From Iningainema tapete BLCC-T55 (lineage in GTDB: Bacteria > Cyanobacteriota > Cyanobacteriia > Cyanobacteriales > Nostocaceae), in NCBI RefSeq assembly GCF_014698965.1, contig NZ_JACXAE010000098.1:248001-312000 (forward strand): a stretch of DNA of 64,000 nt, in the 5' to 3' direction. Every line of letters begins with the position of its first letter. Within the stretch, counting starts at the first letter, position 1. The position numbers and the translations under genes were made by a program. The notes under the pieces were generated by a model. It was not told the origin of the DNA. It saw nothing but the letters and a program-made list of their open reading frames with translations, and did not search any database. Of this stretch, positions 43,937 to 53,399 are shown in pieces.

Positions 43937-44839
43937 CTAAAAACAAGCAACAGGAAAAATCAAATATTCCAAGAAAAAGAGTTTCCAGATAAATTGGTAA
44001 AAACGGGAAATAGCAACTTTATCTTGCAAATCAACATCCCAACTCCGCCACCACATCAAACCCAGTGCCAAAACATGAGTAACAACCAGAAAAAGCGAAT
44101 TCACCTCAGCCAGTCTTAGCACAGCAACCAGAATCATGCCCACATAACAAACAGTTAACACCCAACGAGCCAGATTGAAAACTGCAGATTGACCGAGTTT
44201 AATCGTAAAAGTAGAAATATTGTACTTAAGATCCCCCTCCATGTCAGGGATATCCTTAAAAATAGCGATCGCACTCGTAAACACCAAAATAAACACAGTC
44301 AGCACCCACACCGCCGAAGGAATAAACCACTGCCTACCTTGAAAAACCCAACTAAAATGCAAAAACAGCCCCAAATTGACAATCGCCCCACGGACAGAAA
44401 AAATACACAAAGCCGCCCAAAAAGGAAAACGCTTCAAACGGATAGGAGGTAAAGAATAAGCAGTACCAATCGCCAAACTAACAGCCACCATCCCAAACAA
44501 AAAAGGACCATTCAACCAAGCCAAAAGCAGAGCCAAAAAACCAGTTACCCCCACAATCCACTGCCCCTCCCTCCGAGAAAACTCTCCAGAAGCCAGCGGC
44601 AAATGAGGCTTATTAATCCGATCAATCTCCACATCCTCCAACTGATTCAGCCCCACAATATAAACATTGCCACACAAAGTAGCAACCCAACTACCCAAAA
44701 CAGGCAACAAAGAAAAACCCCCATCCCCAAAAGCAACAGCAATCAAAAACAACCCCAAAACACTCAAACTAGTACCAACAATCGTATGGGGACGCGAAAA
44801 CTTCCACAAAGCATAAAACCAACTCGAAAACTCACTCAT
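43937..44839 (-). CDS. Homogentisate phytyltransferase (UbiA family)
   Basis: 300 aa, polytopic UbiA prenyltransferase. Two Asp-rich motifs: NQLEDVEIDRINKP and KDIPDMEGDLKY. The sequence is close to Synechocystis Slr1736 throughout (KFSRPHTIVGTSLS, GTAYSLPPIRLKRFPF, FYQFIWKLFFLEYL), so this is the committed step of vitamin E synthesis, joining homogentisate to phytyl diphosphate in the membrane. The gamma-tocopherol methyltransferase gene is directly upstream, consistent with a tocopherol transcription unit. Confidence 0.92.
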   Translation of the reverse strand: MSEFSSWFYALWKFSRPHTIVGTSLSVLGLFLIAVAFGDGGFSLLPVLGSWVATLCGNVYIVGLNQLEDVEIDRINKPHLPLASGEFSRREGQWIVGVTGFLALLLAWLNGPFLFGMVAVSLAIGTAYSLPPIRLKRFPFWAALCIFSVRGAIVNLGLFLHFSWVFQGRQWFIPSAVWVLTVFILVFTSAIAIFKDIPDMEGDLKYNISTFTIKLGQSAVFNLARWVLTVCYVGMILVAVLRLAEVNSLFLVVTHVLALGLMWWRSWDVDLQDKVAISRFYQFIWKLFFLEYLIFPVACF

Positions 44840-44840
44840 C

Positions 44841-44879
44841 CTCTCCTCACTCTGCGCCCTCTGCGCCTTGGCGGTTCAT
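44841..44879. repeat. CTCTGCGCCTTGGCGGTTCA repeat
   Basis: CTCTGCGCC/CTTGGCGGTTCA-type dispersed repeat occupying most of the spacer between the tocopherol methyltransferase stop and the phytyltransferase start. A variant lies at 54789-54824. Confidence 0.75.
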
Positions 44880-44886
44880 ATTCTTC

Positions 44887-45729
44887 CTACTTCTTCCCAC
44901 ACAACAAACCAAACCGAATCAACCCACACTCATAACCCCGACGCATCAAACCCAAAGACAAAGCCGCCTCAATCGTACTCCAACCCGAAAAAAGCAAACC
45001 CCAAATCGCCTGCCAAGAAAAAGCCGAATCAATCACCACATCCCAAAAAGGCGCAACCGCCCGACTCCAATCAGCAGTACGAACACCTTGCAATCCCAAA
45101 CTACAAGCCATCGCCTCATACTCCGGCAAAGAAATCACATAAGGCAAACAATAAACCCGGTAAATCTCCTGCAAAAGACTTACCTCATCCGCCGAAAGAG
45201 GATAACCATCAACCGGGCGATGACACCAAGTCACCATAATCAAAGTACCACCAGGCTGAAGCACCCGGTAACACTCCTGCATAAACTTAGCCTTATCCGG
45301 CATATGCTCACCACTTTCCAAAGCCCAAACCAAATCAAAAGAATTATCACCAAAAGGCATAGCTTGAGCATCCGCAACCAAAAAATTAGTCCTCGCTGCC
45401 AAACCCAAATCTAGAGCGCGTTCCGTCGCCCTAGCAGCTTGCACCGGACTCAAAGTAATTCCTGTTGCGCGAGCATTCAACTTATTTGCCAAGTATAAAG
45501 AACTACCACCAATTCCACAACCCACATCAAGAACGTGATTTGCTTCTTTTACTTCTGCCCAGAGGAGGAGTTCTTCAACCAAATCAATTTGCGCTCTCCG
45601 ACGGTCTTTTTTAATTGTACCATCTGCACCGTAATAACCGTGGTGCATATGTTCACCCCAAATTTGTTCCCACAAACCGGAAGAACTATCGTAAAACTGC
45701 TGTATTTGCTGGTATAATGTTGCACTCAT
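44887..45729 (-). CDS. Gamma-tocopherol methyltransferase
   Basis: 280 aa from ATG 45729. Methylates gamma-tocopherol to alpha-tocopherol using SAM. Strong likeness to Synechocystis Slr0089: FYDSSSGLWEQIWGEHMHHG, VLDVGCGIGGSSLYLA, ALESGEHMPDKAKF, VTWCHRP, and YCLPYVISLPEYEA. The Slr0089 N-terminal hydrophobic extension is absent. Upstream gene of the phytyltransferase and divergent from ktrB. Confidence 0.92.
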   Translation of the reverse strand: MSATLYQQIQQFYDSSSGLWEQIWGEHMHHGYYGADGTIKKDRRRAQIDLVEELLLWAEVKEANHVLDVGCGIGGSSLYLANKLNARATGITLSPVQAARATERALDLGLAARTNFLVADAQAMPFGDNSFDLVWALESGEHMPDKAKFMQECYRVLQPGGTLIMVTWCHRPVDGYPLSADEVSLLQEIYRVYCLPYVISLPEYEAMACSLGLQGVRTADWSRAVAPFWDVVIDSAFSWQAIWGLLFSGWSTIEAALSLGLMRRGYECGLIRFGLLCGKK

Positions 45730-45806
45730 AAAAAAATGTAAAGACAAAGCTCAATTCAAGTAGCCAATAGTGGTAGGCTACCATATGAGTTTTTAATTAA
45801 ATCAGA

Positions 45807-47210
45807 GTGTTTTCACATCCAGTGAGGGAAAAATATACCCATTATCCTTGGATGTATTTAAATTTTGATATTAGCATGACTGTTGCTCGTACAATTTGCT
45901 TAGGATTCCTGGTCGTCATCGCTCTCGGTACGCTCCTGCTGATGATGCCTTTTTCTACCAGTAGTGGCACAGATTACGATCCCATTGTGGCACTGTTCAC
46001 CTCAACTTCAGCAGTTTGTGTCACCGGATTATCTGTTGTCGATCCTGGCACTTATTTTTCGTTTTGGGGGCAGTTTTTTATTGCGCTGTTAGCTCAAATT
46101 GGCGGTTTGGGCTACATGACAACTACAACTTTTCTCATTTTGTTAATTGGACGTAAGTTTGACTTGCGACATAAAATAGCCATTCAACAAGCGTTAGATA
46201 GACCGGGAATGCAAGGTAGCTCCCAAATTATCCGTTCAATTATAGCAACGACTTTGATTTTTGAAATCACGGGAATATTTTTATTACTGCCTGCTTTTGT
46301 ACCAAAGTATGGGTGGAGTCAAGGACTTTGGTTTGCAATTTTTCATAGTGTAAATGCTTGGAATAATGCTGGGTTTAGTTTGTTTAAAGATAATTTAATA
46401 GGTTATCAATCATCACTATTAGTTGTAGTAACTATTACGGGATTAATTATTTTTGGAGGTATTGGGTATCAAGTAATTTTGGAAACCTATATTTGGTTGC
46501 GCGATCGCTCGCGAAACAAACCAGCGAAATTAGTATTTTCTCTAGATTTTAAGGTGGCTGTAAGTACAACTATATTTCTGTTAATTTTCGGAACAATTGC
46601 ATTTTTGTTGGTAGAGTTAAGAAATCCAGAAACCTTTGGCAATTTGAGTATTGGGGATAAGTTATTAGTAGCCTGGTTTCAATCGGTAACTCCCAGAACT
46701 GCTGGCTTTAACACCATTGATATTGGAAAAATGACAAATGCTGGTTTATTTATCACGATTGCATTCATGTTTATTGGTGCTAGTCCTGGAGGCACAGGCG
46801 GGGGTATTAAGACAACTACTCTTAGAGTGCTTACCAGTTGCACAAAAACAATTCTTCAAGGCAAAGAAGAAGTTTTATTGTACGATCGCAAAGTGGCAAT
46901 ACCTTTAATTTTAAAAGCTGTTGGCGTACTCATTGGTTCAGTGGCAACAGTAATTATATCGACAATTTTAATAGCCTTCACAGATCCGGAATTAGAATTT
47001 ATTAAAATATTGTTTGAAGTAGTGTCAGCCTTTGCTACTGTAGGACTTTCCACAGGAATTACGGGTAGCGTGTCAGTAGCAGCAAAGCTCATCCTAATTG
47101 TCACGATGTATATCGGACGAGTTGGCGTTCTACTGCTGATGTCAGCTATATTTGGCGATCCTAGTCCTACTAGAATTCACTATCCTGAAGAAAATTTACT
47201 AGTAGGATAA
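45807..47210 (+). CDS. ktrB: TrkH/KtrB-type potassium uptake channel subunit
   Basis: 467 aa integral membrane protein with four M1-P-M2 units. The selectivity loop TSTSAVCVTGLSV with its Gly is clear, with further P-loops near SVNAWNNAGFSLF, SVTPRTAGFNT and AFATVGLSTGITG. KtrB forms a Na+-dependent K+ channel with the RCK subunit encoded 158 bp downstream. GTG 45807 is used; ATG 45852 or 45876 are alternatives. An imperfect palindrome ATAGTGGTAGGCTACCATAT precedes the gene and could be a regulatory site. Confidence 0.92.
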   Translation: MFSHPVREKYTHYPWMYLNFDISMTVARTICLGFLVVIALGTLLLMMPFSTSSGTDYDPIVALFTSTSAVCVTGLSVVDPGTYFSFWGQFFIALLAQIGGLGYMTTTTFLILLIGRKFDLRHKIAIQQALDRPGMQGSSQIIRSIIATTLIFEITGIFLLLPAFVPKYGWSQGLWFAIFHSVNAWNNAGFSLFKDNLIGYQSSLLVVVTITGLIIFGGIGYQVILETYIWLRDRSRNKPAKLVFSLDFKVAVSTTIFLLIFGTIAFLLVELRNPETFGNLSIGDKLLVAWFQSVTPRTAGFNTIDIGKMTNAGLFITIAFMFIGASPGGTGGGIKTTTLRVLTSCTKTILQGKEEVLLYDRKVAIPLILKAVGVLIGSVATVIISTILIAFTDPELEFIKILFEVVSAFATVGLSTGITGSVSVAAKLILIVTMYIGRVGVLLLMSAIFGDPSPTRIHYPEENLLVG

Positions 47211-47368
47211 AGCGTACCACAGTGGGTGGGCTTTGCCCTACCTACTATTGTTCACAAATGATTTAGGATCGGTATAAAATGTCAATAATCAAGAATAAAA
47301 CTTTTAATTTATTCGGGATAAGCGAGTTTTTGCCATAAACAAAGGCAGCAACTATAAGGATAATAACT

Positions 47369-48064
47369 GTGAATCTGTCATCGTTAGGTTTTTTTCGTAG
47401 TCTACGTAAAGACAATCACCAATTTGCTGTGATTGGGTTAGGTCGTTTTGGTCGCTCTGTCTGTTCAACTTTACATAAATTCGGGTATCAAGTGCTAGCA
47501 ATAGACATGGATGAAAAACGAGTATCGGCAGCATTAACTGAGCAGATAGTTAGTCACGCTTTACAACTAGACTCAACGGAACCAGCCGCATTAAAAGAAG
47601 CGGGAATTTTTGAATTTGATACGGTAATTGTCGCAATCGGCAATTATATTCAGGAAAGTATCGTCACTACGCTAAATGTAAAGGAAGGTGGTGTACCACA
47701 CGTAGTAGCAAAAGCCTCTAGTGAAGTTCACTGCAAGCTGTTAAATCGAGTGGGCGCGGATCACGTTGTTTTTCCTGAGTACGAAGCTGGTTGTGCTTTG
47801 GCACGTACATTAACAAAACCATCAATACTAGACAGATTTGACCTCGACCCAGATAATAGTATTGTGGAAGTAATTGTACCAGATGAATTTCATGGCAAAA
47901 CTATAGCGGATCTCCAACTCCGTAATCGTTATGGTTTGAATTTGTTGGCAGTTAGTCACGATGGCAAGTTTCAAATTAATCCTAACTCTAGTCAACGGCT
48001 GGAACGTGGTTCAGCTATGGTAGTTATTGGTTGCAATAAAGATATTAATCGCTTACCGATTTGA
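47369..48064 (+). CDS. ktrA: KtrA potassium uptake regulatory subunit (RCK domain)
   Basis: 231 aa. N-terminal Rossmann-type RCK_N domain: FAVIGLGRFGRSVCSTLH and VLAIDMDEKRVS. The C-terminal RCK_C domain follows (VIVPDEFHGKTIADLQLRN, RLERGSAMVVIG). Binds ATP/ADP or NAD(H) and gates KtrB on the cytoplasmic face. GTG start 47369 after AAGGATAATAACT. Confidence 0.93.
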   Translation: MNLSSLGFFRSLRKDNHQFAVIGLGRFGRSVCSTLHKFGYQVLAIDMDEKRVSAALTEQIVSHALQLDSTEPAALKEAGIFEFDTVIVAIGNYIQESIVTTLNVKEGGVPHVVAKASSEVHCKLLNRVGADHVVFPEYEAGCALARTLTKPSILDRFDLDPDNSIVEVIVPDEFHGKTIADLQLRNRYGLNLLAVSHDGKFQINPNSSQRLERGSAMVVIGCNKDINRLPI

Positions 48065-48068
48065 GAAT

Positions 48069-48130
48069 TGGGAATGGGGAATTGCTAATTGCTAATTTTT
48101 GTCAACCATTAACCATTCCCTATTCCCGTT
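48069..48130. repeat. GGGAATTGCTAATTGCTAAT-type repeat
   Basis: A/T-rich member of the TTAGCAATTAGC family with outer GGGAATGGGG / CCATTCCCTATTCCC arms, located between the convergent ktrA and TPR genes. Confidence 0.65.
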
Positions 48131-48146
48131 TACAATTACTCATACT

Positions 48147-49199
48147 TTATTTATTAGGTTGTTCTACTGATACAGGTACATCACTGGGGCTGACTGATGT
48201 TTCGGCAGAAGGTTCGACAACAAACTCGGTAATACTAGTTGTGGGTGTTTCCGCTTGGATAGGAGTCGGAGTTTGACTAACTTGAGGAGGTTTTTGCCTT
48301 TGTGTTTGGGCAATTTGCACCATTAATTGCTCAGCTTTTTGTGCTTGCTCAATGTTTCCTCTTTGGCGATACTCTTTGCTGGCACGTTTTAATGCACTAT
48401 GTGCCTTTTTGATGTCGCCTAGATTATATAGTGTTACTCCTAAGTTGTAATAAGTTGGGGCATGATTGGGAACTTGGCGAGTTGCTTGCATGTAAGTGGC
48501 AATCGCCTCTGATGTTTGCCCTTGCTTGACAAGAAGGCTTCCTAGATAATTATAAGCTTCAGCGTTTTTAGGATTTAATTGTATACTTGAGCGATATGCG
48601 GTGATCGCCTCCGGTATTTTGCCTGTGTCTTGGAGCGCGATTGCCAAGTTAAAATAAGCGTTGGCGTTGCTGTTATCAACATTAATCGTTTGCTGGTAAG
48701 CGGCGATCGCTTCTTGTTTTTGTCCTAATTCATACAAAGCTAATCCCAAATTATACTGGGAATCAGTCATATTTGGCTCGATTACCAAAGCTTGACGGTA
48801 AGCAGTAATCGCTGTTTGTGTTTGTCCTTGTTTGTGCAATGCTAAACCCAAATTATAGTAAGCAGAAGCAAAATTGGGATTAATCTTAATCGCCTCTCCA
48901 TACTCTTGTACTGCCAAATCCAAACGATTTTGCAGCAACATAATATTGCCTAGATAATAGCGTGCTGTATCCAGATTAGGGTTACGCTGCAAAGCTGAGC
49001 GAAAAGCCAATTCTGATGCCGAAAAGTCTCTACGGTTGTAGCGCGTCACTCCTTGCTGGTATAAGCTAGCAGTTTCTAAATCCTGAGAACTCACATTTTG
49101 TGCCAACAGCGTTGCAGGTACAGTACAAATAGATACCATCGACACCAAAAAAACAGATGAGCAAAAAATCACCGGATAAAATTGAGATTTTTGAGACAT
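48147..49199 (-). CDS. Exported TPR-repeat protein
   Basis: 350 aa. An N-terminal hydrophobic segment (FYPVIFCSSVFLVSMVSICT) acts as a signal peptide or anchor, so the repeats face the periplasm. About seven TPR units follow (ASAYYNLGLALHKQGQTQTA, NANAYFNLAIALQDTGKIPE, NAEAYNYLGSLLVKQGQTSE). The C-terminal 60 residues are Pro/Thr/Glu-rich and disordered. A protein-interaction scaffold; partner unknown. Confidence 0.85.
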   Translation of the reverse strand: MSQKSQFYPVIFCSSVFLVSMVSICTVPATLLAQNVSSQDLETASLYQQGVTRYNRRDFSASELAFRSALQRNPNLDTARYYLGNIMLLQNRLDLAVQEYGEAIKINPNFASAYYNLGLALHKQGQTQTAITAYRQALVIEPNMTDSQYNLGLALYELGQKQEAIAAYQQTINVDNSNANAYFNLAIALQDTGKIPEAITAYRSSIQLNPKNAEAYNYLGSLLVKQGQTSEAIATYMQATRQVPNHAPTYYNLGVTLYNLGDIKKAHSALKRASKEYRQRGNIEQAQKAEQLMVQIAQTQRQKPPQVSQTPTPIQAETPTTSITEFVVEPSAETSVSPSDVPVSVEQPNK

Positions 49200-49250
49200 G
49201 GTATACCTGCACTTAATTGCTAGATGCTCTTAAGTCAGAGTACCCATCCC

Positions 49251-50426
49251 TCATGGTAAAATTAACATCGCATCACCAAACGAGTAAAACCGATACCCAG
49301 ATGCGATCGCTTCGTGATAAATATTTAACAACCTCTGCCTACCAATCAAAGCACTTACCAACATCAGTAAACTAGAACGCGGTAGGTGAAAATTAGTAAT
49401 TAAACCCTCTACTACCCGCCACTTATAACCAGGATAGATAAACAAGTCAGTCTTACCACAAAACGGTTGTAAATCACCCGATTGTGCCGCCCCTTCTAAT
49501 GCCCGTGCTACCGTTGTACCCACAGCAATGATTCTACCACCAGATGCCTTAGTAGCGCGAATTTGTTCTACAGTTGATGAAGGCACTTCAATCCACTCCT
49601 CATGCATTTTGTGAGTAGTCACATCCTCAACTTCCACAGGACGAAATGTTCCCACACCAACATGTAGTGTGATAAAAGCTTGGTTAATTTCGCGATCGCG
49701 CAACCTTTGCAATAATTCTGGAGTAAAGTGCAGCCCTGCTGTCGGCGCTGCTACTGCTCCGGGAGCTTGTGCATAAACTGTCTGATACTGTTCGCTTTGG
49801 GCATCAGATGCAGTAATGTAAGGAGGCAGAGGTACTTCGCCAAACTCCTCTAACAACTGTACCAAAGACATTCCCTCTGGTACATCAAATTTTAACAGCC
49901 GTCCCCCAGTGGCTTTATCGGTTTCTAATACTGTAGCAGTCATTGAGGGAACAGAAACCCGGTTTCTTTGAGAAACCGGGTTTCTACAATCGCCACTTGC
50001 CAATTTCCTTGGTTCAAAAAACAACTTCGTTCCCTGCTTAAAGCGTTTCCCCGGCTTAACTAGAGCTAACCAACAGTTTGCCAAACGTTCTTCTAACAAC
50101 AATACTTCTACTTCTGCACCAGTAGACTTACGACCATGTAGCCGTGCTGATAACACTCGTGTATTATTCAGTATAAGTAAATCTTTTGGGGATAAAAGAT
50201 CCGGTAAATCACGGAAAATACAATGCACAGGATGAGCTTCTACATTTGCACTAGTAGAATTAACTACTAGCAGTCGAGAGTGATCTCTTGGTACTACTGG
50301 ATTTTGAGCAATCAGTTCGTTGGGTAATTCATAATCATACCCAGTAGCAGAAAAATCTAAGAGAATATCTTCCTTTTGACTGTTGTTTTTTGCGTTCAAA
50401 TTTGCTTTTGTGAATGGTGATGGCAT
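49251..50426 (-). CDS. queA: tRNA preQ1(34) S-adenosylmethionine ribosyltransferase-isomerase
   Basis: 391 aa. Makes epoxyqueuosine in tRNA wobble position 34. Family segments: [68 protein letters not shown], and [10 protein letters not shown]. Between [10 protein letters not shown] and [15 protein letters not shown] lies an insertion, [13 protein letters not shown], encoded by the palindrome at 49953-49985. The rest is normal, so activity is likely kept. Confidence 0.93.
   Translation of the reverse strand: MPSPFTKANLNAKNNSQKEDILLDFSATGYDYELPNELIAQNPVVPRDHSRLLVVNSTSANVEAHPVHCIFRDLPDLLSPKDLLILNNTRVLSARLHGRKSTGAEVEVLLLEERLANCWLALVKPGKRFKQGTKLFFEPRKLASGDCRNPVSQRNRVSVPSMTATVLETDKATGGRLLKFDVPEGMSLVQLLEEFGEVPLPPYITASDAQSEQYQTVYAQAPGAVAAPTAGLHFTPELLQRLRDREINQAFITLHVGVGTFRPVEVEDVTTHKMHEEWIEVPSSTVEQIRATKASGGRIIAVGTTVARALEGAAQSGDLQPFCGKTDLFIYPGYKWRVVEGLITNFHLPRSSLLMLVSALIGRQRLLNIYHEAIASGYRFYSFGDAMLILP
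49953..49985. repeat. Palindrome inserted in frame in queA
   Basis: 15-bp perfect arms AGAAACCCGGTTTCT and AGAAACCGGGTTTCT around a 3-bp loop. Translated within QueA as a basic/hydrophilic loop. Confidence 0.85.
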
Positions 50427-50661
50427 TGATTTCGGCGTTCTTAAAAATGGTTTAGATCCGTGTGAGTGAACAAATTTTCGGTATTAGCCCTCAATTTCAT
50501 CCCTAGACTTGCGGATTAATAATGTTAAGTAACACGTAAATACTAGTATGAAAATTGGGTAAACCTCCCCATCGAAAAACGGGGGCTTTTACCCTAGCAG
50601 GTAGGGTGGTCTATATATCAATAATAAAGATGTAGGATTGGCTTTGATCCCAAACACCAAG

Positions 50662-51051
50662 ATGGAATACTTGTATTATCTGGCAAATGCCAGTCTAACT
50701 CTGAGAGTTGTTCAATTCTTGCACGCCCAACCCCGGCTACCTGTTTCGTTCGTAACTGTAATTCATCAAATAGATGGTTGGATGGTTAGGATCAAACTTA
50801 AAAGTCCCGTCTCTCCTGAAATAGATGGCGACTTTCGAGCTTTCCTCAGTGAGTTAGGAATTAGCTACGAACCACCAATGCGGGTACAAATGGCTCTTTG
50901 GAGTTTAGAGGCAGGACAATGTCCTGTAGATGTAATGCGTCGCTACCAAGTGGCAATTGTTTCTCATGGTAGTCCGGAAAGAGAAGAAATTGAAGCATTC
51001 CGGCAACAGTTTGTCAGAGGATTAGGCTATTGTCCAGAAACCCTAGCATGA
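50662..51051 (+). CDS. Conserved cyanobacterial hypothetical protein
   Basis: 129 aa from ATG 50662; TTG 50638 is also in frame. No signal peptide or membrane helix. Compact sequence with MEYLYYLANASLTLRVVQFL, ISYEPPMRVQMALWSLEAGQ and EEIEAFRQQFVRGLGYCPE. I believe homologues are common in cyanobacteria but know no function. The upstream 235 bp contain a GTAGGGT/ACCCT hairpin and TATATAT promoter-like sequence. Confidence 0.7.
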   Translation: MEYLYYLANASLTLRVVQFLHAQPRLPVSFVTVIHQIDGWMVRIKLKSPVSPEIDGDFRAFLSELGISYEPPMRVQMALWSLEAGQCPVDVMRRYQVAIVSHGSPEREEIEAFRQQFVRGLGYCPETLA

Positions 51052-51131
51052 TAGCTTTTGGTTTGATGGTAGTGTAAGTAGATAATTTGTAGGGACACAA
51101 CGAGCATTGTGTCCCAAAACAAGATTACGTA

Positions 51132-51593
51132 TCAACTGTCAAAAGCTGCCGGAATATACTCGACGAGCATCAACCTTCGATCTTTAAATGATGAAGTGAG
51201 CAAAGCAGGGACGGTAGTTGACTGTGGCGATCGCTGACAGTAAACTAAAGCAACATCAAATCGGTATGAGTAATCAGCCGTTTGAGGATATGTCGCCATA
51301 AATATTCGCGCTGTCTGCCAGAGTTTTGTTCGTTTTTGTACAGTAATTGCACTTCTTCCGCCTGCATCCCAACTACCAGCGCTACGAGTTTTAACTTCAA
51401 CAAATGCCAGTATTGGAGATGCACACGAGTAGGCAAATTCTCCCGGATCATCTTTTTGGGCAACAATATCAATCTCACCTCTACGGCAACGCCATTGACG
51501 GTGGAGAATTTTCCAGCCATTAGATTGTAACCATTCAACCACCAAGTCTTCACCTGCGCTACCTATATCGGTATAATTAGATTGAGATGCCAT
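51132..51593 (-). CDS. YraN-family (UPF0102) putative endonuclease
   Basis: 153 aa. GSAGEDLVVEWLQSNGWKIL, CRRGEIDIVAQKDD and ILAFVEVKTRSAGSWDAGG are the PD-(D/E)xK-type core of YraN proteins, with the Asp and ExK residues visible. An insertion (PGEFAYSCASP) lies between the strands. Predicted nuclease related to Holliday junction resolvases; role unproved. Downstream of nadE by 59 bp but on the same strand. Confidence 0.9.
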   Translation of the reverse strand: MASQSNYTDIGSAGEDLVVEWLQSNGWKILHRQWRCRRGEIDIVAQKDDPGEFAYSCASPILAFVEVKTRSAGSWDAGGRSAITVQKRTKLWQTARIFMATYPQTADYSYRFDVALVYCQRSPQSTTVPALLTSSFKDRRLMLVEYIPAAFDS

Positions 51594-51652
51594 GAGCTAT
51601 TTAGTGGGTTTTTCAGTGTAAACAACTAATAATTATAGCTTTTACAACTAAA

Positions 51653-53395
51653 TTATACACATAATCTGTTTTTTGTTTGGTAACTATTTTTGAGCGCATC
51701 CCATGAACTAGCAATTGGCATTCGCCAACCAGTACCAAAAGCGCGATCGCTAATTTTCAAACCAGGAGGTGCTTGTTTGCGTTTAAATTCTGCACGTGCC
51801 ACCATTTGAATCACCCTATAGACAACTACAGAATCATGCCCAGCAGCAACTATTTGTGCTACTGATTGGTGATTGCCAATCAAGCGTTGTAGGATATCAT
51901 CCAATACATCGTATGCTGGTAAGGAATCTTGATCGAACTGACCTGGTTTAAGTTCCGCGCTAGGTGCTTTATCAATCACATTTTGCGGAATGATTTCCGT
52001 AGAGACGTTCCGGCGGAACGTCTCTACCTGCCCCAAAATAGAGGATTGATTTAACCAACGACACAATGAATAAACGCGAGTTTTAGGAACATCAGCAATC
52101 ACCGCCAATCCACCATTCATATCCCCATAGAGCGTACAGTAACCAACAGCCATTTCCGACTTATTACCAGTAGATAACAGAAGATAGCCGAACTTATTAG
52201 CAATTGCCATTAATAAATTACCCCGAATACGGGATTGAATATTCTCCTCTGCCAAGCCAAACTCTGTTCCGGCAAACAAATTTACTAAAGTGCGATCGTA
52301 ACCTTGCATTAACTCCCCTATAGGTAAAGTTGTAGTTTTCATGCCCAGATTCTCTGCCAATGCCAAAGCATCACTGATAGAATGCTCTGAACTGTAGGGG
52401 GAAGGCATAAGAACACCGAAAACATTTTCTTTACCAAGTGCAGCAGTAGCGAGTGCCGCCACCAAAGAAGAATCAATCCCGCCACTTAAACCCAGCACTA
52501 CTTGAGAAAAACCACACTTAAAAACATAATCTCGTAATCCCAAAACCAAAGCGTGCCAAATTTCCTCATCTTCCGACTCACATTCCGATACTAAAGAACC
52601 GAGCTGCAAATCCTGCTTTCCAGCATCAAATTCAACAATCTGCAAATCAGGAGCAAAAGCCGACAGACGACAAACAATTTCACCTTGACTATTTAAAGCA
52701 AAACTACCACCATCAAAAATTAAATCATCATTTCCCCCTACCTGATTAGCATAGATAATCGGACACTGATAACGCACAGCACCATGCCGCAGCATTGCTT
52801 CGCGAAATCGTGGCTTACCAACACTATAAGGAGAAGCCGACAAATTCACAATCAAATCCACACCAACAGTTGCTAAATCAGCAATTGGATCGATCGCATA
52901 ACTACGCTTACCCCAAAATTGATCGTCATTCCACAAATCCTCACAAATAGTGACACCAATATTAAGATCATCCAAAGTGAAATAATTAGGCTTTAAACCA
53001 GGTTCAAAATAGCGACATTCATCAAACACATCATAAGTAGGTAAAAGGCGCTTGTGAAAGTGCTGAACCTTACCCTGGGCTAACAAAGCCATACTATTAA
53101 ATAAAGGCTTACCACCATTTTTATGTGCCTGAAAATTTTCTTCAACCGTACCTACCAACACAGCCGCATTAGCAGGTAAATCTCGTGCCAACTGTTCTAA
53201 ACAAACACCCATACCCGCCACAAAACTAGGATTTAATAACAAATCTCGTGGAGGATAACCACACAAAGAAAGTTCAGGAGTTAACAACAAACGCGCACCA
53301 TTATCCACAGCCTTTTGAGCCGCCGACAAAATCTGTTGAGCATTCCCCTGTAAATCACCAATAATCGGATTAAGTTGAGCGATCGCAATCTTCAT
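51653..53395 (-). CDS. nadE: Glutamine-dependent NAD+ synthetase
   Basis: 580 aa from ATG 53395 (MKIAIAQLNPIIGD); the upstream extension to 53509 overlaps nrtR and is not coding. The N-terminal glutaminase domain has FHKRLLPTYDVFDE (Lys) and GVTICEDLWND (Cys). The synthetase domain has the P-loop GLSGGIDSSLVAALA and STGNKSEMAVGYCTLYGDM. Converts nicotinate adenine dinucleotide to NAD. Between SILGQ and IIPQNVIDKAPSAELKPGQF is the extra segment VETFRRNVSTE, encoded by the palindrome 51999-52027. Last gene of pncB-nadD-nrtR-nadE, 4 bp after nrtR. Confidence 0.95.
   Translation of the reverse strand: MKIAIAQLNPIIGDLQGNAQQILSAAQKAVDNGARLLLTPELSLCGYPPRDLLLNPSFVAGMGVCLEQLARDLPANAAVLVGTVEENFQAHKNGGKPLFNSMALLAQGKVQHFHKRLLPTYDVFDECRYFEPGLKPNYFTLDDLNIGVTICEDLWNDDQFWGKRSYAIDPIADLATVGVDLIVNLSASPYSVGKPRFREAMLRHGAVRYQCPIIYANQVGGNDDLIFDGGSFALNSQGEIVCRLSAFAPDLQIVEFDAGKQDLQLGSLVSECESEDEEIWHALVLGLRDYVFKCGFSQVVLGLSGGIDSSLVAALATAALGKENVFGVLMPSPYSSEHSISDALALAENLGMKTTTLPIGELMQGYDRTLVNLFAGTEFGLAEENIQSRIRGNLLMAIANKFGYLLLSTGNKSEMAVGYCTLYGDMNGGLAVIADVPKTRVYSLCRWLNQSSILGQVETFRRNVSTEIIPQNVIDKAPSAELKPGQFDQDSLPAYDVLDDILQRLIGNHQSVAQIVAAGHDSVVVYRVIQMVARAEFKRKQAPPGLKISDRAFGTGWRMPIASSWDALKNSYQTKNRLCV
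51999..52027. repeat. Palindrome, GTAGAGACG family (copy 7), in frame in nadE
   Basis: 13-bp perfect arms GTAGAGACGTTCC and GGAACGTCTCTAC with a 3-bp centre, translated as an added loop in NadE. Confidence 0.92.
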
Positions 53396-53399
53396 ATAA

